A model generated the notes under the pieces. It was given only the letters and a program-made list of their open reading frames with translations. It was not told the origin of the DNA and did not search any database. From Deltaproteobacteria bacterium (lineage in GTDB: Bacteria > Desulfobacterota > Dissulfuribacteria > Dissulfuribacterales > JALVPX01), in the NCBI GenBank assembly GCA_027061625.1, contig JAMOVF010000146.1, forward strand, positions 1 to 6,029: DNA of 6,029 nt, read 5' to 3'. Shown in pieces: positions 1 through 5,902 of the stretch. Both the position numbers and the translations under genes were made by a program. Position 1 is the stretch's first letter, and each line of letters starts with the position of its first letter.

Positions 1-788
1 GTGATGTTTTTGTCCGTATGCCCAAGTGGATGGGCGAGCTTGAGGACAGACTCAGAAGATTGGTGAAAGAGCGTCTTGAACGCGGTCGGGTGGAGCTTTT
101 TATTCAATTTGAGGCCTCGGACTTGGAAACCACTGCATATAAGGCAGATAAGGCAAATGCCAAGGCATTTTGGGATGCAGCAAATGAACTTAAACAATGC
201 CTGGGCCTGAACGGTGAATTAGATCTTGGGCAATTTCTTGCTGTATATCGCGAAGCAATAAAACCAGTTGAAAATGAAACAAACACCCGCGTGGTATGGC
301 AGCGTTTGGAACCAGCCTTGAGCGAATTGCTTGAAAAAGCAGTGGCTATGTCTTCAGAAGAAGGGGCCAACTTAACAAAAGATATTAACAAAAGGCTTTC
401 TTTTATCGAAAAGATGTTGGAACAGATCGAAGAGAGGGCGGCAGAACATACCCGTGAGGCCCAGATTGCATTAAAAGAAAGAATACAGCAGCTGCTTAAA
501 GATATGCCCATGGATGAGAATAAAATTCTTACTGAGGCCGCAATCTTGGCAGACCGTTTGGATATCACAGAGGAAATTGTAAGGGCTAAGAGTCATCTTA
601 AGCAATTCAGAAGATATTTAAAGCAAGGCGGGGCAATTGGCAGGAGGCTTGATTTCCTGTTGCAGGAATTTTTTAGAGAAATTAATACCATAGGCTCAAA
701 AAGTGCTGACCATGAGATATCAAAATTGGTAGTAGAGATAAAAGGAGAACTGGAGAAAATAAGGGAACAGGTTCAAAACTTGGTATAG
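1..788 (+). CDS. yicC: YicC/YloC-family endoribonuclease, 5' end cut by window edge
   Basis: This is the C-terminal ~90% of a YicC-family protein. The frame is open to the left edge (D-V-F-V-R precede the ATG at 18), and the family's conserved DVFVRMP-like segment lies about 30 residues into full-length proteins (~290 aa). The ATG at 18 is therefore internal and the true start lies upstream. Counting from Met 18, residues 1-32 match the end of the N-terminal YicC domain (ERGRVEL, like RGKVE in E. coli). Residues ~120-165 are a charged, probably coiled-coil helix. Residues 178-256 are the DUF1732 C-terminal domain with the family hallmark GRRLDFLLQEFFREINTIGSKS (residues 208-229). E. coli YicC is reported as an endoribonuclease that takes part in small-RNA turnover; the substrate here is unknown. 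It precedes remA and gmk, as yloC does in Bacillus. Family assignment is very secure. Confidence 0.95.
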   Translation, partial: DVFVRMPKWMGELEDRLRRLVKERLERGRVELFIQFEASDLETTAYKADKANAKAFWDAANELKQCLGLNGELDLGQFLAVYREAIKPVENETNTRVVWQRLEPALSELLEKAVAMSSEEGANLTKDINKRLSFIEKMLEQIEERAAEHTREAQIALKERIQQLLKDMPMDENKILTEAAILADRLDITEEIVRAKSHLKQFRRYLKQGGAIGRRLDFLLQEFFREINTIGSKSADHEISKLVVEIKGELEKIREQVQNLV

Positions 789-839
789 CAGCATGATATG
801 TGTTTAAATTGGTAAAGTTTTGGTGAATTTTACCTGGGC

Positions 840-869
840 TTGGTTGTATATGGTATGGCTTACTATAGA
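840..869 (+). promoter_or_regulatory. Weak candidate sigma-70 promoter upstream of remA
   Basis: The 173 bases between yicC and remA (789-961) hold no gene. Within them TTGGTT (840-845), an 18-base spacer and TATAGA (864-869) resemble a -35/-10 pair. If used, it would give a leader of about 85 bases before remA and drive remA-gmk-rlmB-waaA separately from yicC. The -35 box is poor and other AT-rich pairings are possible. The gap length is the better argument that transcription is re-initiated here. No intrinsic terminator is visible in the gap. Confidence 0.3.
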
Positions 870-961
870 ACATTCTGATATTTTTAATATTTGGTGTCAA
901 GAAGAGGTGGTGGATTGTTTTCTCGGTTTTAAATTCATTCCCAGGAAAGGAGATTGGTTTA

Positions 962-1246
962 ATGAGCTGTAGATGCAAACTTTTGAATATCGGATTTGGG
1001 AATTCTATAGTTGCAGATAGAATTGTTGCCATTGTAAATCCTGCTTCTGCACCAATGAAACGTTTGCGCGAGGAGGCCAAGACAAACAGCAGACTGATAG
1101 ATGCTACTCAGGGTAGGCGGACACGATCAATAATAGTGACGGATAGCAACCATGTTATTCTTTCTGCCATTCAGGCTGAAACCATAGCTCAACGCCTCAG
1201 TGCTGATTTGATGTCCAAACTAGAGGAGAAAGATCCGCGTTATTAA
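962..1246 (+). CDS. remA: RemA/DUF370 family DNA-binding regulator
   Basis: This 94-residue protein carries the whole DUF370 (UPF0296) pattern: LLNIGFGN (7-14), ADRIVAIVNPASAPMKRL (18-35), LIDATQGRRTRS (45-56), DSNHVILSAIQAETIAQRL (61-79). Bacillus subtilis RemA is a small ring-forming DNA-binding protein that activates matrix and osmoprotection genes. Its DNA-binding arginines R18 and R50/R51 align with R20 and R52/R53 here, and its functionally important P29 aligns with P31, so DNA binding is probably kept. The ATG at 962 is supported by a good Shine-Dalgarno sequence AAAGGAGA (946-953, 8-base spacing) and gives only two residues more at the N terminus than Bacillus RemA. The N terminus MSCRC contains two cysteines; I attach no function to them. 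The gene sits between yicC and gmk, 8 bases before gmk. Target genes in this organism cannot be read from the window. Confidence 0.93.
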   Translation: MSCRCKLLNIGFGNSIVADRIVAIVNPASAPMKRLREEAKTNSRLIDATQGRRTRSIIVTDSNHVILSAIQAETIAQRLSADLMSKLEEKDPRY

Positions 1247-1254
1247 AATATTGA

Positions 1255-1893
1255 ATGGATATGAGGGGTGACCTTTATGTGATTTCTGCGCCATCAGGGA
1301 CGGGGAAGACGACACTGTGCCGTATGTTGTTGAAACAAATGGATAGAGTTGTCTTCTCTGTTTCACACACAACACGCCCTCCGCGGCCTGGTGAAGTTGA
1401 TGGCGTAGATTATCACTTTGTAACCAAAGAAGTCTTTTTGTCTATGATAAAGCAGGGGGCTTTCCTCGAGTGGGCCGAAGTCCATGGCCACTTTTATGGT
1501 ACAAGCAAAGAAGGCGTACTCAAACAGCTTGCAGAAGGCCTGGATGTTTTGCTGGATATTGATGTGCAGGGTGCCAGACAGGTGAAAAAGAGTTTCCCTG
1601 AGGCCATAATGATCTTTATTTTACCGCCTACCTTTCAAGAACTGGAGAGGCGGCTGCGTTCAAGGGGAACAGAAGATGAAGCGAGCCTCAAGGTCAGAAT
1701 CGGAAATGCCAAAAAAGAGGTGCTTGCTGCTCCAGAGTATGACTACATATTGATCAATGATGTTTTGGAAGAGGCATTAGACAATTTTAAGTCTATAATT
1801 AAGGCAAATCGCCATAAAAAAGAGCGGATGGTTGCTTTGCCACAGGTGAAAAAGATATTGATTGAGGCTGAGAAAGCCGCCGAAGAGAGGTAA
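1255..1893 (+). CDS. gmk: Guanylate kinase
   Basis: Cytosolic guanylate kinase, which transfers phosphate from ATP to GMP or dGMP to give GDP or dGDP in purine nucleotide synthesis and salvage. The 212 residues match the usual ~205. The Walker A loop is APSGTGKT (12-19). The GMP-binding region begins SHTTRPPRPGEVDGVDYHFV (37-56) and continues with FLEWAEVHGHFYGTSK (70-85). DIDVQGARQVK (101-111) is the typical core strand and helix, RLRSRGTEDE (133-142) belongs to the lid, and NAKKE and YDYILINDVLEEA follow. A stop codon lies directly before the ATG at 1255, so the start is this ATG or the one two codons on (1261). No Shine-Dalgarno sequence is well placed: AGAGGAG (1222-1228) is 26 bases away, inside remA. 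Translation probably depends on ribosomes finishing remA eight bases upstream. Unlike in many proteobacteria, rpoZ does not follow. Confidence 0.97.
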   Translation: MDMRGDLYVISAPSGTGKTTLCRMLLKQMDRVVFSVSHTTRPPRPGEVDGVDYHFVTKEVFLSMIKQGAFLEWAEVHGHFYGTSKEGVLKQLAEGLDVLLDIDVQGARQVKKSFPEAIMIFILPPTFQELERRLRSRGTEDEASLKVRIGNAKKEVLAAPEYDYILINDVLEEALDNFKSIIKANRHKKERMVALPQVKKILIEAEKAAEER

Positions 1894-1894
1894 C

Positions 1895-1910
1895 AGCCTC
1901 AAAGGCTTTT
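1895..1910 (+). promoter_or_regulatory. Short hairpin over the rlmB ribosome binding site
   Basis: AGCCT (1895-1899), loop CAA, AGGCT (1903-1907) form a 5-bp stem followed by a T run (1907-1910). The right arm includes most of the only Shine-Dalgarno-like sequence of rlmB, AAAGG (1901-1905). The gmk stop codon (1891-1893) is two bases before the stem, so a ribosome terminating gmk would cover or melt it. This suggests coupling of rlmB translation to gmk. The stem and T run are too short for a confident terminator. Confidence 0.3.
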
Positions 1911-1912
1911 AA

Positions 1913-2674
1913 GTGAAAAAATTGCAAAATGAGCTTATTCCAGTCTGGGGGCTTCATCCTGTAGAAGAGTTTCTGAAAAATTGCCCTTGGGCAATTTCTG
2001 AAATCTTTGTAAATCCTTCTTTTGGCCGGAAGCAGCATCAAAAAAAATTGCTGAACTTGGCACAAAAAAAGGGTGTCAAAATCAAACAGCAAACAAATTT
2101 TACCTTGATTGGTGTGCCTGCTGGCGCAGTTCACCAAGGGATAGCAGCCTTAGTAAAACCAGTTTGGCAATATCCTATAGACAAGCTTTTGTCCTCATAT
2201 GAATCTGAAAATGGCCTTTTTGTAGCATGTGACCAAATCACCGATCCCCAAAATCTGGGGGCAATAATCAGATCTTGTGCAGCTTTTGGTGTAAAAAGCG
2301 TTATTCTGCCAGAGCGTTCTTCTGCTAAGATTACAGGCACTGTGGTAAAGGCATCTGCAGGGACAATTATCCATGTAAAGGTGTGTATGGTCAAGAATTT
2401 AATAAAGACTCTGGTGGCAATGAGGCAAAAAGGGATCTCAACTGCGGGCCTTGCAGCAGAAGGAGGGCATAAAATATGGGATCAAAATTTAACAGGCCCC
2501 TTGGTGTTAGTTGCAGGCGCAGAAGGTAAGGGGTTACGCTACCTTGTAAAAAAGAGCTGCGACATGTTGTTGAATATCCCGTCAAAGGTTGAATCGCTCA
2601 ATGTCTCCTCAGCGGTCTCTGTGGCCCTTTATGAAACAGTGAGACAGCGGGAAAGGGCCGGCATATTGATTTAA
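1913..2674 (+). CDS. rlmB: 23S rRNA (guanosine-2'-O-)-methyltransferase, RlmB/TrmH family
   Basis: SpoU/TrmH-superfamily (SPOUT) methyltransferase, 253 residues, close to the ~245 of RlmB. The N-terminal L30e-like substrate-binding domain runs from VWGLHPVEEFL (11-21) to HQGIAALV (74-81). The catalytic domain has the three SpoU motifs: motif 1 DQITDPQNLGAIIRSCAAFG (107-126) with N114 and R120, motif 2 LVLVAGAEGKGLR (197-209) with E204, and motif 3 IPSKVESLNVSSAVSVALYE (222-241) with N230. These residues bind S-adenosylmethionine through the trefoil knot and methylate a ribose 2'-OH. RlmB acts on G2251 of the 23S peptidyl-transferase P loop. The exact target is inferred from having both domains and could differ within the TrmH family. 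The start is GTG at 1913: an in-frame stop (1910-1912) lies directly upstream and AAAGG (1901-1905) is 7 bases away. It follows gmk by 19 bases and leads into waaA with a 1-base gap. Confidence 0.92.
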   Translation: MKKLQNELIPVWGLHPVEEFLKNCPWAISEIFVNPSFGRKQHQKKLLNLAQKKGVKIKQQTNFTLIGVPAGAVHQGIAALVKPVWQYPIDKLLSSYESENGLFVACDQITDPQNLGAIIRSCAAFGVKSVILPERSSAKITGTVVKASAGTIIHVKVCMVKNLIKTLVAMRQKGISTAGLAAEGGHKIWDQNLTGPLVLVAGAEGKGLRYLVKKSCDMLLNIPSKVESLNVSSAVSVALYETVRQRERAGILI

Positions 2675-2675
2675 T

Positions 2676-3968
2676 ATGCTCGGTTACTACAAAAAGATAA
2701 CTAAAATAGCCTACTGGTTCCTTATGCCAGTATTTGAGATCCGCTGTTTCTTTGAGGAGGCAGATAGCCTTTGGTGCGGCAGGATAGGCAAGGTGCCTCC
2801 TGAAGTTGAGACAATGTCTCCTTATGATATTTGGTTTCAGGCCGTGTCTGTGGGTGAGGTGAATGTGGCCGACGCCCTTGTAAGGGCAATAGATGATCTG
2901 CATCCAGGGCTTAAAATAGTCATATCTTCCACTACGCCAACAGGTTTAGCCAGGGCTCGCTCTCTTTTTAAAAGCAGATGCCCTGTAATTCCATATCCTT
3001 TCGATTTTCCACAGGCGGTTTCAAGATTATCAGCGTCAATTCGTCCTAAAGTTTATGCCCCCCTCGAAACCGAGTTGTGGCCCAATATGCTTGAAGCAGT
3101 AGTTGCAGGTGGCTCAAAGGCAGTGCTCCTTAATGGAAGAATTTCTCCCCGCTCTTTTAAACGGTACAAATTGATAAGGTCTGCTGTTAAGCCCATGTTG
3201 AATAAATTTATGGCAATATGCGCTATTTCAGATAGTTGCGCCAGGAGATTTTTAGACTTAGGGGCCCCAAAGGGAGCTGTGACCGTTGCAGGTAATGCAA
3301 AATTTGAAGGACTTTTAAGACGTCCAGATAAGACAAAGGCCAAATCGCTAAGGACAAAACTTGGCATCGGCTCTCATCAAAGGGTCTTTGTGGCAGGCAG
3401 TATAAGAAAAGGAGAAGAAAAGTTTCTGGTAAAGGCCGTAAAAGATGTTATGCAGGAAATAGCTGATTCCCTTTTTTTTCTGGTACCCCGCCACTTGGCC
3501 AGGGTATCAGAAATAACCAACCGCTTGAAGCAACTATCGCTGGGCTTTGACCTGTGGAGCGAATTGGAAGCGGGCAGGAAACGTCTGCATGATGTTGTAG
3601 TTGTTGACGTGATTGGTCCCCTTTTTGATTTGTATGGAATTGCAGACGTTGCCTTTGTAGGCGGCTCTCTTGTACCAAAGGGCGGGCAAAATGTAATGGA
3701 GCCGGCAGCTTGGGGCTGCCCTGTGCTTTTTGGCCCTTACATGGATAATTTTGAAGAATCTAGCCAGGCATTGCTGGAATTTGGGGGAGGCAGGCAGGTA
3801 ACAGATGGAGATAGCCTAGCCCATCAGATAAAAGATTTTTTTAGTGAAAAAACATTAAGATATCATACAGGACAAAAGGCCTTTCAGGCGCTAAAAAAGC
3901 TGGCTCAAAACTCTGCCACCAGGCAGGCGGAACTCATTTTAGAGGTGTTGCACTCAACTACTGCCTGA
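2676..3968 (+). CDS. waaA: 3-deoxy-D-manno-octulosonic acid (Kdo) transferase
   Basis: WaaA (KdtA) adds Kdo from CMP-Kdo to the lipid A precursor on the inner face of the cytoplasmic membrane, the first step of LPS core assembly. At 430 residues it has the family length (E. coli 425). The N terminus (12-20) is mildly hydrophobic, as expected of the membrane-associated segment. The N-terminal GT-B domain shows FQAVSVGEV (54-62), whose Glu61 aligns with the proposed catalytic base, SSTTPTGLARA (84-94), YPFDFPQAV (107-115), LETELWPNM (130-138) and NGRISPRSFKRY (153-164). The C-terminal domain shows AGNAKFEG (205-212), AGSIRKGEE (240-248), LVPRHLARV (269-277) and ADVAFVGGSLVPKGGQNVMEPA (323-344). 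Two usual residues differ: GST is GSI and GGHN is GGQN. The number of Kdo units added cannot be predicted. ATG 2676 starts one base after the rlmB stop with no clear Shine-Dalgarno sequence, so coupling is likely. The last 15 bases overlap coaX on the other strand. Confidence 0.95.
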   Translation: MLGYYKKITKIAYWFLMPVFEIRCFFEEADSLWCGRIGKVPPEVETMSPYDIWFQAVSVGEVNVADALVRAIDDLHPGLKIVISSTTPTGLARARSLFKSRCPVIPYPFDFPQAVSRLSASIRPKVYAPLETELWPNMLEAVVAGGSKAVLLNGRISPRSFKRYKLIRSAVKPMLNKFMAICAISDSCARRFLDLGAPKGAVTVAGNAKFEGLLRRPDKTKAKSLRTKLGIGSHQRVFVAGSIRKGEEKFLVKAVKDVMQEIADSLFFLVPRHLARVSEITNRLKQLSLGFDLWSELEAGRKRLHDVVVVDVIGPLFDLYGIADVAFVGGSLVPKGGQNVMEPAAWGCPVLFGPYMDNFEESSQALLEFGGGRQVTDGDSLAHQIKDFFSEKTLRYHTGQKAFQALKKLAQNSATRQAELILEVLHSTTA

Positions 3969-4760
3969 ACCTTTGGTTAATCTTTCATAAACAATCGCTA
4001 ATCCCCGGAGTGTCAGGTCTGGTATCACCCTTTCTATTTGTTCAGAAAAGGGCGCTATGATTTCTGCAAGGCCACCTGTGGCAACTGCCATAGGTTTACC
4101 CGGAAATTCTGTGGACAGGCACTGGATGATTCTGTCTGTAAGACCAGCAAAACCATAAATAATGCCGGTCTTGATAGCAGATACGGTATCTTGGGCCAGT
4201 ATAGAATCAGGTGGGGTAAAGAGATCAACAAGGGGCAGCTTAGCCGTCTTTTTAAACAATGTTTCTGCTGAAATCATAGGCCCTGGGGCGATTGCTCCAC
4301 CTAAATATTCCCCGTCACCAGAAACACAGTCAAAGGTGACAGCGGTGCCAAAATCTATGACTATCAGCGGAGTTGGGAAAAGCTCATAGGCTGCAATGGA
4401 ATTTACCAGCCGGTCTGCTCCCACTTCATAGGGCCGTTTATATAAAATCGGCATGCCCAATCGGTTTGAGCCTTCTATTATCAGGGCATTGGAATGTAGG
4501 TACTGCTGGCAGAATTTTTTGTAAATGGAGGTTAGTGGAGGCACCACACATGAAAGGATCAAATCATCTACTTGGGAGAGGGAACAGCCCTTGTCGTTCA
4601 GCAGAGGTATAATGGCGGCAGCCAATTCATCTGCAGTAATGTCCGGCCTGGTGGCGATTCTCCAGCTTGCTTTTATTTTTGGGCCTTGAAAAAGGCCTAA
4701 AACTGTGTGAGTATTACCTACATCTACGCCTAAATACGTTTTTTGCGCCTTGTGATTCAT
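3954..4760 (-). CDS. coaX: Type III pantothenate kinase
   Basis: CoaX phosphorylates pantothenate with ATP, the first committed step of coenzyme A synthesis. It belongs to the ASKHA (actin-like) fold, is unrelated to CoaA, and is typically not inhibited by CoA and needs a monovalent cation. The 268 residues match the family (~255-260). Motifs in order: LGVDVGNTHTVLGLF (10-24, phosphate loop with D13), SCVVPPLT (70-77), PYEVGADRLVN (110-120, with D116 the expected general base), VIDFGTAVTFD (134-144), GGAIAPGP (154-161), and ATGGLAEIIAP (227-237). There is no biotin-ligase fusion. The ATG at 4760 is preceded on its strand by AGGGG (complement of 4766-4770) with a 5-base spacing, which fixes the start. 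The gene is divergent from rpsL and convergent with waaA. It appears to be transcribed alone, but I see no convincing promoter for it. Confidence 0.96.
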   Translation of the reverse strand: MNHKAQKTYLGVDVGNTHTVLGLFQGPKIKASWRIATRPDITADELAAAIIPLLNDKGCSLSQVDDLILSCVVPPLTSIYKKFCQQYLHSNALIIEGSNRLGMPILYKRPYEVGADRLVNSIAAYELFPTPLIVIDFGTAVTFDCVSGDGEYLGGAIAPGPMISAETLFKKTAKLPLVDLFTPPDSILAQDTVSAIKTGIIYGFAGLTDRIIQCLSTEFPGKPMAVATGGLAEIIAPFSEQIERVIPDLTLRGLAIVYERLTKGSGSS

Positions 4761-4821
4761 AGTTGCCCCTGACGATTAATGATTAACATGTACGCTAAAA
4801 AAAAATGTATTGCAACAGGGG

Positions 4822-4850
4822 TTGACAATCTGAGGCGAACCCAGTATTAA
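4822..4850 (+). promoter_or_regulatory. Promoter of the rpsL-rpsG-tuf (str) operon
   Basis: A perfect -35 box TTGACA (4822-4827), an optimal 17-base spacer and a -10 box TATTAA (4845-4850, 4 of 6 consensus) lie in the divergent coaX/rpsL region on the rpsL strand. Transcription should begin near 4857, about 110 bases before rpsL. A run of nine A (4797-4805) falls at about -60 to -52, where the distal half of an UP element would be. Bases just after the -10 box become GC-rich (GCGGGC, 4853-4858), resembling the discriminator of growth-rate and ppGpp-controlled promoters. The promoter call is firm from sequence and context; UP element and stringent control are inference. Confidence 0.8.
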
Positions 4851-4856
4851 AAGCGG

Positions 4857-4967
4857 GCTTTGTTCCTGGGACCTCATTTTTTTAAATTTTTTATTAAGGA
4901 AATGGGGAGTAGGTTTATTGTTTTTTGTAATGGACATTTAAGTATAATTATGAGGAGTAGTTAGAGC
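4857..4967 (+). other. AT-rich 5' leader of the str operon
   Basis: About 110 untranslated bases between the predicted start site and rpsL. It includes T7-A3-T6 (4877-4892) and further T runs near 4921-4926, and ends with the rpsL Shine-Dalgarno sequence GAGGAG (4952-4957). I found no strong GC stem, so no attenuator or recognisable riboswitch. A perfect TATAAT at 4943-4948 lies just before the Shine-Dalgarno sequence; a transcript from it would start inside that sequence, so it is unlikely to be a useful promoter. Confidence 0.45.
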
Positions 4968-5339
4968 ATGCCAACTATCAATCAATTGGTGAGAAAAGGA
5001 CGTAAGAAAATTAAAAAGAAAGGTAAGGCACCAGCCTTGGATTCATGTCCTCAAAAGAGGGGTGTCTGTACCAGGGTCTATACTACAACACCCAAAAAGC
5101 CTAATTCAGCCCTCAGGAAAGTTGCACGTGTAAGACTCACCAATGGCATGGAAGTAACATCATATATCCCTGGAATAGGGCATAACCTTCAGGAGCACTC
5201 AGTAGTTTTAATCCGTGGCGGCCGTGTTAAGGACTTGCCAGGTGTAAGATATCATATCATAAGAGGGACCCTTGATGCTTTAGGGGTTTCAGACAGGCGC
5301 AAGGCCCGTTCCAAATATGGAACAAAGAGGCCTAAGTAA
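4968..5339 (+). CDS. rpsL: 30S ribosomal protein S12
   Basis: S12 is a decoding-centre protein of the small subunit, contacting helices 18, 27 and 44 of 16S rRNA and affecting accuracy. The 123 residues match the usual 123-124. They carry the invariant core CPQKRGVCTRVYTTTPKKPNSALRK (27-51), RVRLTNGMEVTSYIPGIGHNLQEHS (54-78), GGRVKDLPGVRYH (84-96) and the C-terminal RKARSKYGTKRPK. Counting Met, Lys43 and Lys88 are the residues most often changed in streptomycin-resistant mutants, and both are wild type. Asp89 is the residue beta-methylthiolated by RimO in some bacteria. Residues 9-20 form a very basic N-terminal arm. The ATG at 4968 has GAGGAG 10 bases upstream. First gene of the str operon, 30 bases before rpsG. 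Confidence 0.99.
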   Translation: MPTINQLVRKGRKKIKKKGKAPALDSCPQKRGVCTRVYTTTPKKPNSALRKVARVRLTNGMEVTSYIPGIGHNLQEHSVVLIRGGRVKDLPGVRYHIIRGTLDALGVSDRRKARSKYGTKRPK

Positions 5340-5369
5340 GGCACTAGGATAAGAAGAGGCGGAAGATCT

Positions 5370-5840
5370 ATGCCACGAAGACGTGAAGTTCCTAAGAGAA
5401 GCGTAGCACCCGATCCTAAATATGGCAGTGTGCTGGTAACAAAGTTTGTAAATGGTCTTATGCGCAAAGGGAAAAAAAGCCTTGCGAGAAGGATTTTTTA
5501 TGAGGCGTTGGAGATAGTGGAGCAGCGCACCAAAGAAAATCCCCTGCAAGTCTTTGAAAAGGCCATGGAAAATGTGAAGCCTATAGTCGAGGTTAGATCC
5601 AGGAGGGTAGGTGGTGCAACCTATCAAGTTCCGGTGGAGGTCAGGCCTGAAAGGCGCCAGACCTTGGCCATCCGTTGGCTTGTAAGCTATGCCAAAGGCA
5701 GAGGTGAGAAAACCATGGCTCAGCGCTTGGCTGGTGAATTGATCGATGCGTTTAACGAAAGGGGTGCCGCCTTTAAGAAGAAAGAAGATACACACAGAAT
5801 GGCTGAGGCAAATAAGGCCTTTGCCCATTACCGGTGGTAA
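5370..5840 (+). CDS. rpsG: 30S ribosomal protein S7
   Basis: S7 is the primary binding protein that organises the 3' (head) domain of 16S rRNA, and it contacts the E-site tRNA. The 156 residues are exactly the common bacterial length. MPRRREVPKR opens the protein, DPKYGSVLVTKFVNGLMRKGKKSLA (15-39) is the S7 signature region, VRSRRVGGATYQVPVEVRPERR (75-96) is the beta-hairpin region, and the C terminus has KKKEDTHRMAEANKAFAHYRW (136-156). The start is preceded by AAGAGG (5354-5359) at 10 bases. In E. coli the rpsL-rpsG intercistronic RNA is the site where S7 represses its operon. Here that gap is only 30 bases, and I cannot see an equivalent structure. It is followed by tuf, not by fusA. Confidence 0.99.
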   Translation: MPRRREVPKRSVAPDPKYGSVLVTKFVNGLMRKGKKSLARRIFYEALEIVEQRTKENPLQVFEKAMENVKPIVEVRSRRVGGATYQVPVEVRPERRQTLAIRWLVSYAKGRGEKTMAQRLAGELIDAFNERGAAFKKKEDTHRMAEANKAFAHYRW

Positions 5841-5902
5841 GTTCTGGTAGCGGCAGTTGATGAAAGTATATGAACCCACCTTAATGTGATGGAGGAAGCA
5901 AG

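Noticed and set aside
104..568. 154-codon open frame on the minus strand inside yicC
   Set aside because: Antisense to a clearly coding YicC domain, with low-complexity serine-rich translation and no own context.
811..834. Inverted repeat GGTAAA / TTTACC after yicC as a terminator
   Set aside because: Only 6 AT-rich base pairs around a 12-base loop and no T run follows; too weak to call.
3472..3479. T8 run in waaA as a frameshift or sequencing error
   Set aside because: The reading frame and conserved WaaA motifs continue correctly on both sides, so the gene is intact.
4774..4786. GATTAAT/GATTAA tandem repeat upstream of coaX as an operator
   Set aside because: A single short AT-rich duplication without symmetry or a known regulator match; likely chance.
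4787..4815. TTGCAA-17-TACATG on the minus strand as the coaX promoter
   Set aside because: Spacing is good but both boxes are poor matches, and TTGCAA is itself a palindrome. A coaX promoter must exist near here, but this cannot be supported as the one.
4943..4948. Perfect TATAAT in the rpsL leader as a second promoter
   Set aside because: No acceptable -35 box at 16-18 bases (TTGTTT is at 19), and the transcript would start inside the rpsL Shine-Dalgarno sequence. Probably chance in an AT-rich leader.
5857..5886. TTGATG-18-TTAATG before tuf as a separate tuf promoter
   Set aside because: The -10 box matches consensus poorly, and the short gap fits co-transcription with rpsG.
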